Translations under genes and position numbers: made by a program | Notes under the pieces: model-generated | Told to the model about the DNA's origin: nothing | The model's database searches: none | What the model saw: the letters and a program-made list of their open reading frames with translations, nothing else | Shown here: in pieces, positions 8,779 through 17,142 of the stretch | How positions within the stretch are numbered: the first letter of the stretch is position 1 | Layout of the letters: the number at the start of each line of letters is the position of its first letter | NCBI GenBank assembly: GCA_025210515.1 | Contig: JAOARM010000032.1 | Span: 1 to 64,000, forward strand | Source of the DNA: Vallitalea sp. | GTDB lineage: Bacteria; Bacillota; Clostridia; Lachnospirales; Vallitaleaceae | Direction: 5' to 3' | Length of the DNA: 64,000 nucleotides

Positions 8779-9672
8779 ATGGAATATGTTCAATTGCTAT
8801 ATAATCCAATGTCTGGAAATAGAGATTTTCCAGCTTATTTAGATTTATTTATTTCGACATTTCAAGATGCAGGATATGAAACTAGAATACATAGAACCAA
8901 AAGTAAGGAAGATATGGCAAATTATTTAACATCTGAAAATCTATTAGAATGCAGAGCAATAATTGTTGCTGGTGGAGATGGCTCTATTAATCAAGTAGTT
9001 AATTGTATTATGAAACATAATATTGATATACCATTAGGTGTAATACCAGCAGGTACAGCTAATGATTTTGCAACACATCTAAAAATTCCATTTCGTTATG
9101 GAGAGTGTTTTGAAACACTTGCTAAAATGAATATTAGAGAAATTGATGTAGGTAAAGTTAATGATAATTATTTTATTAATGTATGTTGTGGAGGATTGTT
9201 TACTAATATATCTCAAAACATGGATATAGAATTTAAAAATACATTAGGAAAACTAGGTTATTATATTAAAGGTGTTCAACAGCTACCTAAATTCAAAAAA
9301 ATAAGATATAAGATAACTAGGAAAAGTGAAGTTTTAGATGATTATTTTTATCTTTTTTTAGTACTTAATGGAAAAAGTGCTGGTGGGTTTAATAAGCTAG
9401 GTGTTGATGCACAGATTGATGACGGGTATATGGACTTTATTGGTATAAAAGCATGTACAATTAATGAAGTAGCTATTTTATTTGGTAAAATATTAATAGG
9501 AGAACATCTTCAAGATAAAAATATTATATATTTTAAAGATGATGATATAAATATAGAATGCATTGAAGGTGTTGATATGTTCAAAGAATCTGATATAGAT
9601 GGTGAAAGTGGACCAGAATTTCCACTTCATATAGAAGTAAAAAATAAAGCATTAAAAGTTATTGGTAACTAA
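8779..9672 (+). CDS. Diacylglycerol kinase-family lipid kinase
   Basis: A 297-residue protein of the DagK/YegS/BmrU family. It has the N-terminal NPMSGN motif, the catalytic nucleotide-binding GGDGSINQVVN, and GVIPAGTANDFATHL. This group phosphorylates diacylglycerol or other lipid alcohols at the membrane. The length is usual for the family. It has a GAGG ribosome site and its own transcription unit with the small gene 9702-9986 downstream. Confidence 0.88.
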   Translation: MEYVQLLYNPMSGNRDFPAYLDLFISTFQDAGYETRIHRTKSKEDMANYLTSENLLECRAIIVAGGDGSINQVVNCIMKHNIDIPLGVIPAGTANDFATHLKIPFRYGECFETLAKMNIREIDVGKVNDNYFINVCCGGLFTNISQNMDIEFKNTLGKLGYYIKGVQQLPKFKKIRYKITRKSEVLDDYFYLFLVLNGKSAGGFNKLGVDAQIDDGYMDFIGIKACTINEVAILFGKILIGEHLQDKNIIYFKDDDINIECIEGVDMFKESDIDGESGPEFPLHIEVKNKALKVIGN

Positions 9673-9701
9673 GTAATTTAATATTTAAAGGAGGATTACA
9701 A

Positions 9702-9986
9702 ATGATAAAATTAGAGATAGAAGAATTTGTTGAAGAAATTAAAGCAGAAATGTATGGATACGAAGAAATAGAAGAAAATATTATTAATGAATGGGAATCG
9801 AAATTTAGAATATATTTAGAGGATATTAAAAACAAAAAAACAAAAAATGATAAAATTAAGTTTAAGGCTAGTTCTATTATTATAGAATTAAAAGATGAAA
9901 CAGATATATTTAAAATAGTTGATAAATTTCTAGCAGCAGTTGTTAATGATGAATTAGATAAATATTGGATTGATTGGGCGTTATAA
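9702..9986 (+). CDS. Small acidic hypothetical protein
   Basis: A 94-residue protein with a strong AAAGGAGG ribosome site before ATG 9702. It is rich in Glu, Lys and Ile and predicted helical, with no signal peptide or membrane segment and an aromatic end (YWIDWAL). I do not recognise the family. It lies 29 bases after the lipid kinase and is probably co-transcribed with it. Confidence 0.7.
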   Translation: MIKLEIEEFVEEIKAEMYGYEEIEENIINEWESKFRIYLEDIKNKKTKNDKIKFKASSIIIELKDETDIFKIVDKFLAAVVNDELDKYWIDWAL

Positions 9987-9997
9987 ATAGACTAAAT

Positions 9998-10030
9998 AAT
10001 GGGGCTGTTACATACAACCCCATTGTTTGT
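9998..10030. terminator. Bidirectional terminator between convergent genes
   Basis: Arms AATGGGGCTGT and ACAACCCCATT with a 5-base loop; the single mismatch on the plus strand becomes a G-U pair on the minus strand. It lies between the converging genes ending at 9986 and 10039. Confidence 0.75.
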
Positions 10031-10038
10031 TATATAGA

Positions 10039-10479
10039 TTATTTATGTATGTCTTTTGGTTTAGCCTTGTCAAGAGCTTTTTCTATTGCATTGACAAGTA
10101 GAGATGAGGTATGTTTAGTTTCTACATGAATTTCTAAATTCTCAAAAGATGTATCGTTTACAAGTTGCATTTCTAAATCATTTAATGTTGGTACTAATGC
10201 AGGATTAAGTGTTGCAATAGCACTATCAAGATCAGTAATTCTTATGGAGTTAATATGATTTTTATCAACAACAACTTCAACATTAACTGGTTGTTTTTCT
10301 AATACAATTGATGATGTGTATACGCCAGGTACATATGTAGCCATCGTAGGTGTACTAGAATCCTTCTTATTAGAGAACATATAAATTAGTAATAGAATTA
10401 AACAAATACCAAGTACTACAAATAGAGCAGTATATATTATTTCTTTTAGCTGTAAAACAACAATTTTGGTTGAGCGCAT
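10039..10479 (-). CDS. Membrane-anchored protein with FMN-binding-like domain
   Basis: A 146-residue protein with one N-terminal membrane helix (about residues 12-35) and an external domain. The domain starts with YVPGVYTSSI and ends with a helix like NAIEKALDKA. This is the outline of FMN-binding (RnfG/NqrC-type) domains, but their SGAT flavinylation motif is absent; the matching place reads TKHTSS. I call it FMN_bind-like with caution. ATG at 10479 is chosen because AAGGAGGA precedes it; a TTG six codons upstream would bury that site. It may be divergently expressed with the deacetylase at 10649. Confidence 0.6.
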   Translation of the reverse strand: MRSTKIVVLQLKEIIYTALFVVLGICLILLLIYMFSNKKDSSTPTMATYVPGVYTSSIVLEKQPVNVEVVVDKNHINSIRITDLDSAIATLNPALVPTLNDLEMQLVNDTSFENLEIHVETKHTSSLLVNAIEKALDKAKPKDIHK

Positions 10480-10648
10480 AATTTCCTCCTTATACAAATA
10501 GTCCGATTAATATATTTTATTTAAGTTAGTATCAAAATATGAAAATAATGAGAAATTAACCATATTATTTTTATGATATAATTTTATAGTTAATGTTATA
10601 ATTAACATAATTGTACATAGTAATAAATTAATTTTAGGGGATGATCAA

Positions 10649-11887
10649 ATGACAGAATTAAAACAGATTATAAGCAAAATGAAAGTATTAACAACAATAC
10701 TACTTCTAGCAATAGCATTAATTTCTTGTACAGGCAAAGACAATACAGAAGTTAAGAATAACAATGAGAATCATAGTGTAGATAGGGATAATGAAAAGGA
10801 AGATATTAAGGACAAAGATCAAGTAGATACAAATGATAAAGAAGATAAAAATAATAATGAAAAAGATAATAATGAAAAAGATAATAACAGTATTAATAAT
10901 GAAGAAGATAATGAAAAACAAGAACATACTACAAAAGAAAATAATAATATAGATGATAAAGTTGAAATAGATTATCAGAAAATAAAACCTAATGAATTAG
11001 GACATATAATGGTTATAATGTATCATGGTATTAGTGATAATCCACCTTATCATGTAACAGAGAAGCAGTTTCTTGAAGATCTTGAGTATATGTATGAAAA
11101 TGGATATAGACCTATATCTATGAGGGATTATATTGATAATAATATTAATATAGAAGCAGGATATACACCAATTTTACTTACTTTTGATGATGGACTTAGT
11201 TCAACTTTCTCACTTGTTGAACAAGATGGTAAATTAGTTCCTAAAACTGGGACAGCTATAGAAATTCTTGAGAGATTTTCTAAAGAACATGATGGATTTG
11301 ATAATAAGGCTGCACTATATATTAATGCCTATAGTATTTTTGATGGAGCAGGAACAGTTGAAGAGAGAATTAGTTGGTTAGCTAATAATGGTTATGATGT
11401 AGGTAATCATACTTCTTCTCATGCTGAGAATCAAATGCTAAGTAGACTTTCTTCGAGACAGATTATGGAACATATTGGAATAGTTGATCAAATTATTAAA
11501 AATGCAGTACCTAATTATACAGTTGATTCACTAGCTTATACATTTGGAAATAGACCTGTAAAAGCTTTACGAAATCTAGTTGAAGACGGGAAGTATAATG
11601 ATGTTTCTTATCATTATGAGGTAGCACTGAAAGAAGGCCCAAGTGGTCCTTATTTACCACCTTTACATAAATCATTTAATAACTTAAATGTGCCAAGAGC
11701 TAGAGGCTCTAAAGGTGATATACAAGATATGTGGTGGTTTTTTGATTTCTATGAGAAACATCCTAGTAAGAAATATATTTCAGATGGAAATGTTAATAGG
11801 GTTTCTATATTAAAGAAAGACGAAGATAAGATTAATAAAGATAAGTTAGGAGATAAAGAACTTTATTTATATGAAATAGAAGAATAA
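10649..11887 (+). CDS. Polysaccharide deacetylase lipoprotein
   Basis: A 412-residue secreted lipoprotein. The lipobox LISC puts the lipid on Cys27. Residues 28-110 are an extreme Asn/Asp/Lys/Glu linker. The catalytic NodB-type domain starts near VIMYHGIS, has the metal-binding TFDDGLSS, and GYDVGNHTSSHAENQ with the two motif-2 His. The family removes N- or O-acetyl groups from cell-wall glycans such as peptidoglycan or chitin-like polymers. AGGGGATG precedes ATG 10649. It is distinct from the interrupted deacetylase at 52294. Confidence 0.87.
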   Translation: MTELKQIISKMKVLTTILLLAIALISCTGKDNTEVKNNNENHSVDRDNEKEDIKDKDQVDTNDKEDKNNNEKDNNEKDNNSINNEEDNEKQEHTTKENNNIDDKVEIDYQKIKPNELGHIMVIMYHGISDNPPYHVTEKQFLEDLEYMYENGYRPISMRDYIDNNINIEAGYTPILLTFDDGLSSTFSLVEQDGKLVPKTGTAIEILERFSKEHDGFDNKAALYINAYSIFDGAGTVEERISWLANNGYDVGNHTSSHAENQMLSRLSSRQIMEHIGIVDQIIKNAVPNYTVDSLAYTFGNRPVKALRNLVEDGKYNDVSYHYEVALKEGPSGPYLPPLHKSFNNLNVPRARGSKGDIQDMWWFFDFYEKHPSKKYISDGNVNRVSILKKDEDKINKDKLGDKELYLYEIEE

Positions 11888-11898
11888 TATATTACAAG

Positions 11899-11943
11899 AG
11901 CTATTTATAATCATTGGATGATTATTTAATAGCTTTTGTTTTA
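11899..11943 (+). terminator. Terminator after the deacetylase lipoprotein
   Basis: Arms AGCTATTTATAATCAT and ATGATTATTTAATAGCT form a long, nearly perfect hairpin followed by TTTTGTTTT, 11 bases after the stop. Confidence 0.8.
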
Positions 11944-11954
11944 ACGATATTAAA

Positions 11955-12084
11955 GGCTCGTTTCCGCTTCAAATGTATAGGGTAATATTCCGTCAGCTGA
12001 TTAATCGTCCTGATTAAGACAGCTGACCTCACCATCCGTGGTTCGTGCTCCATATTACCCTATACATTCTCCGCTAGGCTAGTG
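11955..12084. repeat. Structured intergenic element, copy 1 (nested hairpins)
   Basis: An outer 17-bp perfect stem (11972-11988 with 12052-12068) encloses an inner hairpin (11992-12006 with 12012-12027) whose loop is GTCCT. A GC-richer segment CCATCCGTGGTTCGTGCTCC (12032-12051) follows. The edges are GGCTCG and GGCTAGTG. It is much more GC-rich than its surroundings and does not encode a protein. The same layout, loop and right edge recur at 23733-23933 with unrelated stem sequences. It may be a mobile repeat or a structured RNA. Confidence 0.65.
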
Positions 12085-12195
12085 TAGTAAAGACTAAGTT
12101 TGGCTATGAGACTATATTTAACTCTTTAATAGTTAACAATAAATATGAAATCTGATAAAATATTAATATTAAGTAAGTTGATTAGGGGGATAAAT

Positions 12196-15100
12196 ATGTC
12201 ATTACAATATATATTAGGATGTTCTGGTTCTGGAAAAACTCACTATTTATATGATTTAGTTATAAAAGAATCAATGAAAGATACGGATAAACCTCTTATT
12301 ATTATTGTTCCAGAGCAGTTTACATTAGAGACACAGAAAGATATAGTTAATCTCCATCCTTCGTCTGGTATAATGCAGATAGAAGTTCTTAGTTTTCAGA
12401 GATTAGCTTATCGAATATTTGATGAAATAGGCGGGGGAAATAAAACTTTGCTAGGTAATACTGGTAAAGGAATGATTATTAGAAAAGTAATTGAGGATAA
12501 TAAAGATAAGTTAGCAGTTTTTCATAAAAACTGTGAAAAATCTGGGTTTATAAAAGAATTAAAAAGTATTATAACTGAGTTTTATCAATATGATATTTCA
12601 CCAGAAGATATAGATAAATCATTACAAGATTTAGATAATAAACCTTTATTACAAAACAAATTGAATGATTTGCAAGTAGTTTTTAATGGATTCAAAGAGT
12701 ATATTAAAGAGAAATACATAACAACGGAAGAAACATTAGATTTATTAAGTTACTCTATTTCACAATCTAAGTTATTGAAGGACGCGATTATCTACATAGA
12801 TGGTTTTTATGGATTTACACCTATACAGTATAAAGTTATCAGAGAAATAGTGAAAAAAACAAAGAAAACTTATATAACAATGACAATAGATAAACTTAAT
12901 AAGATTAATGATTTATCTGATGAATCTGAGCTTTTTTATGAAAGTAAAAAGACAATTAATAAGTTAAGTAATATAGCAAAAGAAGAAAAAATAAAGATTA
13001 ATTCATATATATTTTTAAATGAAGAAATACCTATAAGATATAGAAATAATAAATCACTTGCTCATTTAGAACACAATATTTTTAGATATCCTTATAAAGT
13101 GTATGAAGATGATATTGAAGGAATCTATGTACATAGTGCTCCAGATACTAGGAAGGAAGTTGAATATCTCTCTAATAATATAATAAGACTTGTGAAAAAT
13201 AGAGGTTATAGATATGGAGAGATCGCAGTTGTGACAGGAGATCTTGAGGGTTATGAGAAATTAATTAGTCAAAGCTTTAGAGAATTTAATATTCCATTTT
13301 TTATAGATAAGAAAAAAGATATTTTATCACACCCATTAGTGGAATTTATAAGAGCAGCATTAGAAATTATTAATAAAGGATTTACTTATGAATCTATTTT
13401 TCGATATCTGAAAACTAGTTTAACAGGAATTGATATTAATGATATAGATGTTATAGAGAATTATGTACTAGCATATGGTATAAGAGGTAGAAAAAATTGG
13501 GAGAATTCTTTTGAATTTCCTTACATATGTAATAATGATAATGAAGAATATGTAAATGATATATTACAAAAAATTAATGTAACAAGAGAGAAAATAATTC
13601 AACCTCTTATTAAATTTTATAAAGAAGTAGGATCAAAAAAAATAGAGGTTAGAAAAATATCTATGGCATTATATAATTTATTGTGTGATTGTGATATAGA
13701 AAATCAAATTTATAGTCTTAGTGAGAAATTTAGATTAGACAATCAATTATTGTTAGAAAAAGAGTATAAATCTATATATAAATTAATAATGGAATTAATT
13801 GATAAAATTGTTGAGATATTAGGCAATGAGAAACTAACATTAAAAGAATATACACTTATTCTAGAATCTGGATTAGAGCAATGTGAAATGGGTCTAGTTC
13901 CTCCTGGTCTTGACCAAATAGTTGTAGGTGATTTAGAAAGATCAAGATTACGCGAAATAAAAGCGCTATTTATTATGGGACTTAATGAAGGAAAAGTACC
14001 AAAAACTAGTACTAAAGCAAATATTTTATCTGATAGCGATAAACAGAAACTACTTGAAAAAGGAATTGAACTTGCACCAGATAATAAAATGAAAGTATTT
14101 GAAGAACAATTTCTAATCTATGCAGGTTTTACTAAACCAAGTAATGAACTATATCTAAGCTTTGCAAGAACAGATTTAGATGGAAAATCAATGAGACCTT
14201 CTATACTTATTAGTAGAATAAAAAAAATATTTAAACATTTAACAATAATTGATTTAGAATCAAGTAATAGTAACGAGGAAATAAGTCTTATGAAACCTAC
14301 ATTCAAGAGATTGTTAGGGGAGTTAAGAGAATACTATGACAAAGGTTTAAGTGATTATTGGAAAGACATATATACTTGGTATTATACAGATGAATTATGG
14401 AAAGAACATACTTTATCTGCAGTTGAAGGACTTTATCATATAAACAAGGAAGAATTATTATCTAGAGATTTAGTAAGGAGTTTATATTCAGATACTTTAA
14501 TAAATAGTGTATCTAGATTAGAAGCTTTTGCAAAATGCCCGTTTGCTCATTTTCTAGATTATGGGCTTAATGTTAATGAAAGAATAGTTAGGGAGTTATC
14601 AATGCCAGATATTGGAATACTATTTCATAGATCTATAGATGAGTTTTCAAAAAAATTAAGTAGTAGAGAATTAGATTGGTCAACAATTGAAGATAATGTT
14701 AGAGATAGAATAGTTGAAGAGACAGTTATTCAAGTAGCAGAGAAATTTAGTAATAATATTTTCTATAGTTCTAGTAGAAATACTTATCTTATTAAAAGGT
14801 TAACAAGAATTACAAAAAGAGCAATATGGGCACTACAATATCACATTATTCAAGGAGAATTTAAGCCAACTGATTATGAGGTTGCATTTAGTGCTGATAA
14901 ATCAGATTTAAAAACGTTAAAAATAGATTTTGATGACAGTAGGTCAATGAAGTTAAAAGGAAGAATAGATAGAGTAGATAAATATGAAACAGAAGATACT
15001 GTATATGTGAAAGTAATTGATTATAAATCAGGTAACAAAAAATTTGATATTACTGCACTATACTATGGACTTCAATTACAGTTATTAGTATATCTAAATG

Positions 15101-15612
15101 CTGTAACAGAACTTGAAAGTAAAAAAACGACTAAAAAAGTTATTCCAGCAGGAGTATTTTATTATCATATAGATGATCCAATAATTAAGCAAGATAGTGA
15201 GATTGATTATTCAGTTTTAGAAAAACACATATTAAAAAGTCTTAAAATGAATGGATTAGTGCTTGAAGATATTGAGGTAATTAACAAGATGGATAAAGAT
15301 ATTAATGGGTACTCTGATATACTTCCAGTTCAAATAACTACAAAAGGGGCTATAGGTAAAAGGTCTTCTGTTGCGTCGTACAATAGATTTAATTCTCTTA
15401 AAGAATATGTACATAAGAAAACGGAAGAAATTGGTAAAGAGATTATGAGAGGTAATATAGACATATATCCATATAAAAATAGTAAAGACCACGCTTGTCA
15501 GTATTGTAACTATTTATCAATATGTCAGTTTGACGAATCTACCGTTGACAATGATTATAGAAAGCTTCCAGATATTTGCAAAGAACAATTGTGGAAAAAT
15601 ATAGAAAGTTGA
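12196..15612 (+). CDS. addB: ATP-dependent helicase/nuclease subunit B
   Basis: The AddB subunit of the AddAB double-strand-break resection enzyme, 1138 residues, a normal length. The Walker A motif GCSGSGKT is at residues 8-15. The C-terminal RecB-type nuclease has VIDYKSGNKKFD. Cys781, Cys1101, Cys1104 and Cys1110 (C-x2-C-x5-C at the end) form the expected 4Fe-4S cluster that clips the nuclease domain. ATG 12196 is used because AGGGGGA precedes it; a start at 12145 lacks a site. Its partner addA is not adjacent but starts at 28266, beyond the V-ATPase operon, which is unusual. Confidence 0.93.
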   Translation: MSLQYILGCSGSGKTHYLYDLVIKESMKDTDKPLIIIVPEQFTLETQKDIVNLHPSSGIMQIEVLSFQRLAYRIFDEIGGGNKTLLGNTGKGMIIRKVIEDNKDKLAVFHKNCEKSGFIKELKSIITEFYQYDISPEDIDKSLQDLDNKPLLQNKLNDLQVVFNGFKEYIKEKYITTEETLDLLSYSISQSKLLKDAIIYIDGFYGFTPIQYKVIREIVKKTKKTYITMTIDKLNKINDLSDESELFYESKKTINKLSNIAKEEKIKINSYIFLNEEIPIRYRNNKSLAHLEHNIFRYPYKVYEDDIEGIYVHSAPDTRKEVEYLSNNIIRLVKNRGYRYGEIAVVTGDLEGYEKLISQSFREFNIPFFIDKKKDILSHPLVEFIRAALEIINKGFTYESIFRYLKTSLTGIDINDIDVIENYVLAYGIRGRKNWENSFEFPYICNNDNEEYVNDILQKINVTREKIIQPLIKFYKEVGSKKIEVRKISMALYNLLCDCDIENQIYSLSEKFRLDNQLLLEKEYKSIYKLIMELIDKIVEILGNEKLTLKEYTLILESGLEQCEMGLVPPGLDQIVVGDLERSRLREIKALFIMGLNEGKVPKTSTKANILSDSDKQKLLEKGIELAPDNKMKVFEEQFLIYAGFTKPSNELYLSFARTDLDGKSMRPSILISRIKKIFKHLTIIDLESSNSNEEISLMKPTFKRLLGELREYYDKGLSDYWKDIYTWYYTDELWKEHTLSAVEGLYHINKEELLSRDLVRSLYSDTLINSVSRLEAFAKCPFAHFLDYGLNVNERIVRELSMPDIGILFHRSIDEFSKKLSSRELDWSTIEDNVRDRIVEETVIQVAEKFSNNIFYSSSRNTYLIKRLTRITKRAIWALQYHIIQGEFKPTDYEVAFSADKSDLKTLKIDFDDSRSMKLKGRIDRVDKYETEDTVYVKVIDYKSGNKKFDITALYYGLQLQLLVYLNAVTELESKKTTKKVIPAGVFYYHIDDPIIKQDSEIDYSVLEKHILKSLKMNGLVLEDIEVINKMDKDINGYSDILPVQITTKGAIGKRSSVASYNRFNSLKEYVHKKTEEIGKEIMRGNIDIYPYKNSKDHACQYCNYLSICQFDESTVDNDYRKLPDICKEQLWKNIES

Positions 15613-15646
15613 ATTTGTATATGATATATGATATTATAGTAATGAA

Positions 15647-15721
15647 TTTACTTAATTAACTTGACATAGTTGATTGTTGTGTGAAAGAAAGAATATTTGT
15701 AAAATTAGTTAATTAAGTAAA
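15647..15721 (+). promoter_or_regulatory. 15-bp inverted repeat upstream of the V-ATPase operon
   Basis: TTTACTTAATTAACT (15647-15661) and its exact complement (15707-15721) flank a 45-base loop. A TTGACA overlaps the left arm, but no good -10 box is spaced from it. It may be an operator pair or a regulatory stem in the operon leader; the function is not known. Confidence 0.45.
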
Positions 15722-15761
15722 GTTGATATATAAATATATTAATGGAAAAGAGGTGTAAGGC

Positions 15762-16073
15762 TTGGAGGAGATAATTAATAGAATTATTTCTATTGAAAAT
15801 AAAGCTAGAAATGTTTTAGATGCAACTAACGAAGAAAAAGAACAAAAGCACCAAGAAATGTTAACAAAAATAGATAGGCTAAAAGAAAAAATCCTTCATG
15901 ATGCTAATAATAAAGTACAGCAATTAAGACAAAGAGAATTAGATGACGCTTCAAAAAAAGCTGAAGATTATATAGCCAAATCTAAGATAAGACTTGACAA
16001 AATGAGGATATATGCTGAGAGTAATAAAGACAAATGGAGAGATGAACTTGTAAAAACTGTTCTAGAGAGGTGA
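15762..16073 (+). CDS. V-type ATPase subunit G/H (peripheral stalk coiled coil)
   Basis: A 103-residue, almost entirely helical, charged protein with heptad character, matching the small stalk subunit that pairs with subunit E in V/A-type ATPases. It starts with TTG at 15762, with AAGAGGTG upstream. It is the first gene of the operon and overlaps none. The assignment rests on size, coiled-coil character and position, since this subunit is poorly conserved. Confidence 0.75.
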   Translation: MEEIINRIISIENKARNVLDATNEEKEQKHQEMLTKIDRLKEKILHDANNKVQQLRQRELDDASKKAEDYIAKSKIRLDKMRIYAESNKDKWRDELVKTVLER

Positions 16074-16077
16074 GTAT

Positions 16078-17142
16078 ATGTTAGGCACATTTAAGTATAG
16101 TCATCTTTCTACTAAAATAAGAGCTATGAAAGGAAGCATGTTAAGTCAAGATGACTATGAGCAACTTCTATCAAAAAATAGTGTACTTGATGCAGTAACG
16201 TATTTGAAAAATAATACTTATTATAGCAAGGTTTTACAAGAGCTTAATGAAAATGATGTTCATAGAGGAGAAGTTGAAACTCTTTTATATAAGTCTATAA
16301 TTTATGATGCTCTAAAAATAGGCAGATATCTTAAAGGAAATAAGAAGTCAATATTTAGATACATATATAGAAGACAAGAAATAGAAGATATTAAAAAAAT
16401 GCTAAGAACATTACAAATGGGCGCAAGTATAGATTTGATTGACAGACAGTTATTTTTTGTTAGTAAATATAGTGTTATTGACTTTGATAAACTTTTTAAT
16501 GCTAAAGATATAAGAAGTTTTGTTAATGGATTAAAGGGAACCAACTTTTACGGTATATTAAATCCTTTGGTAATTGATAATAATAAAATTGATTTGTTTT
16601 CTGCTGAAATGGCACTTGATATGTATAACTATAAAAAGCTTATTGCTGGGCTTGATTTAGTTAAAGGTATAGACAAGAAGATTGCTAAAAATATTATTGG
16701 TCTTGAAGCAGATTTAAGAAATATTATGTGGATATACAGAGGGAAAAATTACTATAATATATCAAAAGAAATTCTATACAGCTATCATATTGAATATAGT
16801 TATAAACTTAGTAAAAAAGATTTGAGGAACTTAATTAATGCGAGTAATGTAGAAGAGATAATAGATATATTAAAAAAGACACTATATAATGATATTCTAT
16901 CGTCAGATGAACATTACTGGGAAAAAGAATTTTATGAATATATATTGGATGTTCATGATAAAAATATGAGCTTGAATCCATTTTCAATAGCTCCAATTCT
17001 TGGATATATGTTTGCAAAAGAAGTTGAGATAATGAACATAACAACAATAATAGAAGGAATTCGTTACAGTATTAATCCAAATAAAATCAAAAAATTTGTT
17101 ATAGGATATAAGAAGGAGGAAGGAGGCACTAAATGGCAATAG
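16078..17142 (+). CDS. ntpC: V-type ATPase subunit C (central-stalk adaptor)
   Basis: A 354-residue soluble helical protein of the V/A-ATPase subunit C/AC39 family, which links the central stalk to the rotor ring. Typical segments are the early TKIRAMKGSML and the repeated helix-turn units. It lies 4 bases after the G/H subunit and overlaps the subunit I start by 10 bases, so translation is tightly coupled. Confidence 0.85.
   Translation: MLGTFKYSHLSTKIRAMKGSMLSQDDYEQLLSKNSVLDAVTYLKNNTYYSKVLQELNENDVHRGEVETLLYKSIIYDALKIGRYLKGNKKSIFRYIYRRQEIEDIKKMLRTLQMGASIDLIDRQLFFVSKYSVIDFDKLFNAKDIRSFVNGLKGTNFYGILNPLVIDNNKIDLFSAEMALDMYNYKKLIAGLDLVKGIDKKIAKNIIGLEADLRNIMWIYRGKNYYNISKEILYSYHIEYSYKLSKKDLRNLINASNVEEIIDILKKTLYNDILSSDEHYWEKEFYEYILDVHDKNMSLNPFSIAPILGYMFAKEVEIMNITTIIEGIRYSINPNKIKKFVIGYKKEEGGTKWQ

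Noticed and set aside
10718..10927. Minus-strand membrane-like frame within the deacetylase linker
   Set aside because: Antisense of an Asn/Asp/Lys run, which reads as Ile/Phe/Leu; no ribosome site.
11955..12084. CRISPR repeat or tRNA-like structure
   Set aside because: Only a single nested structure with no spacer series, and no tRNA arms or T-loop.
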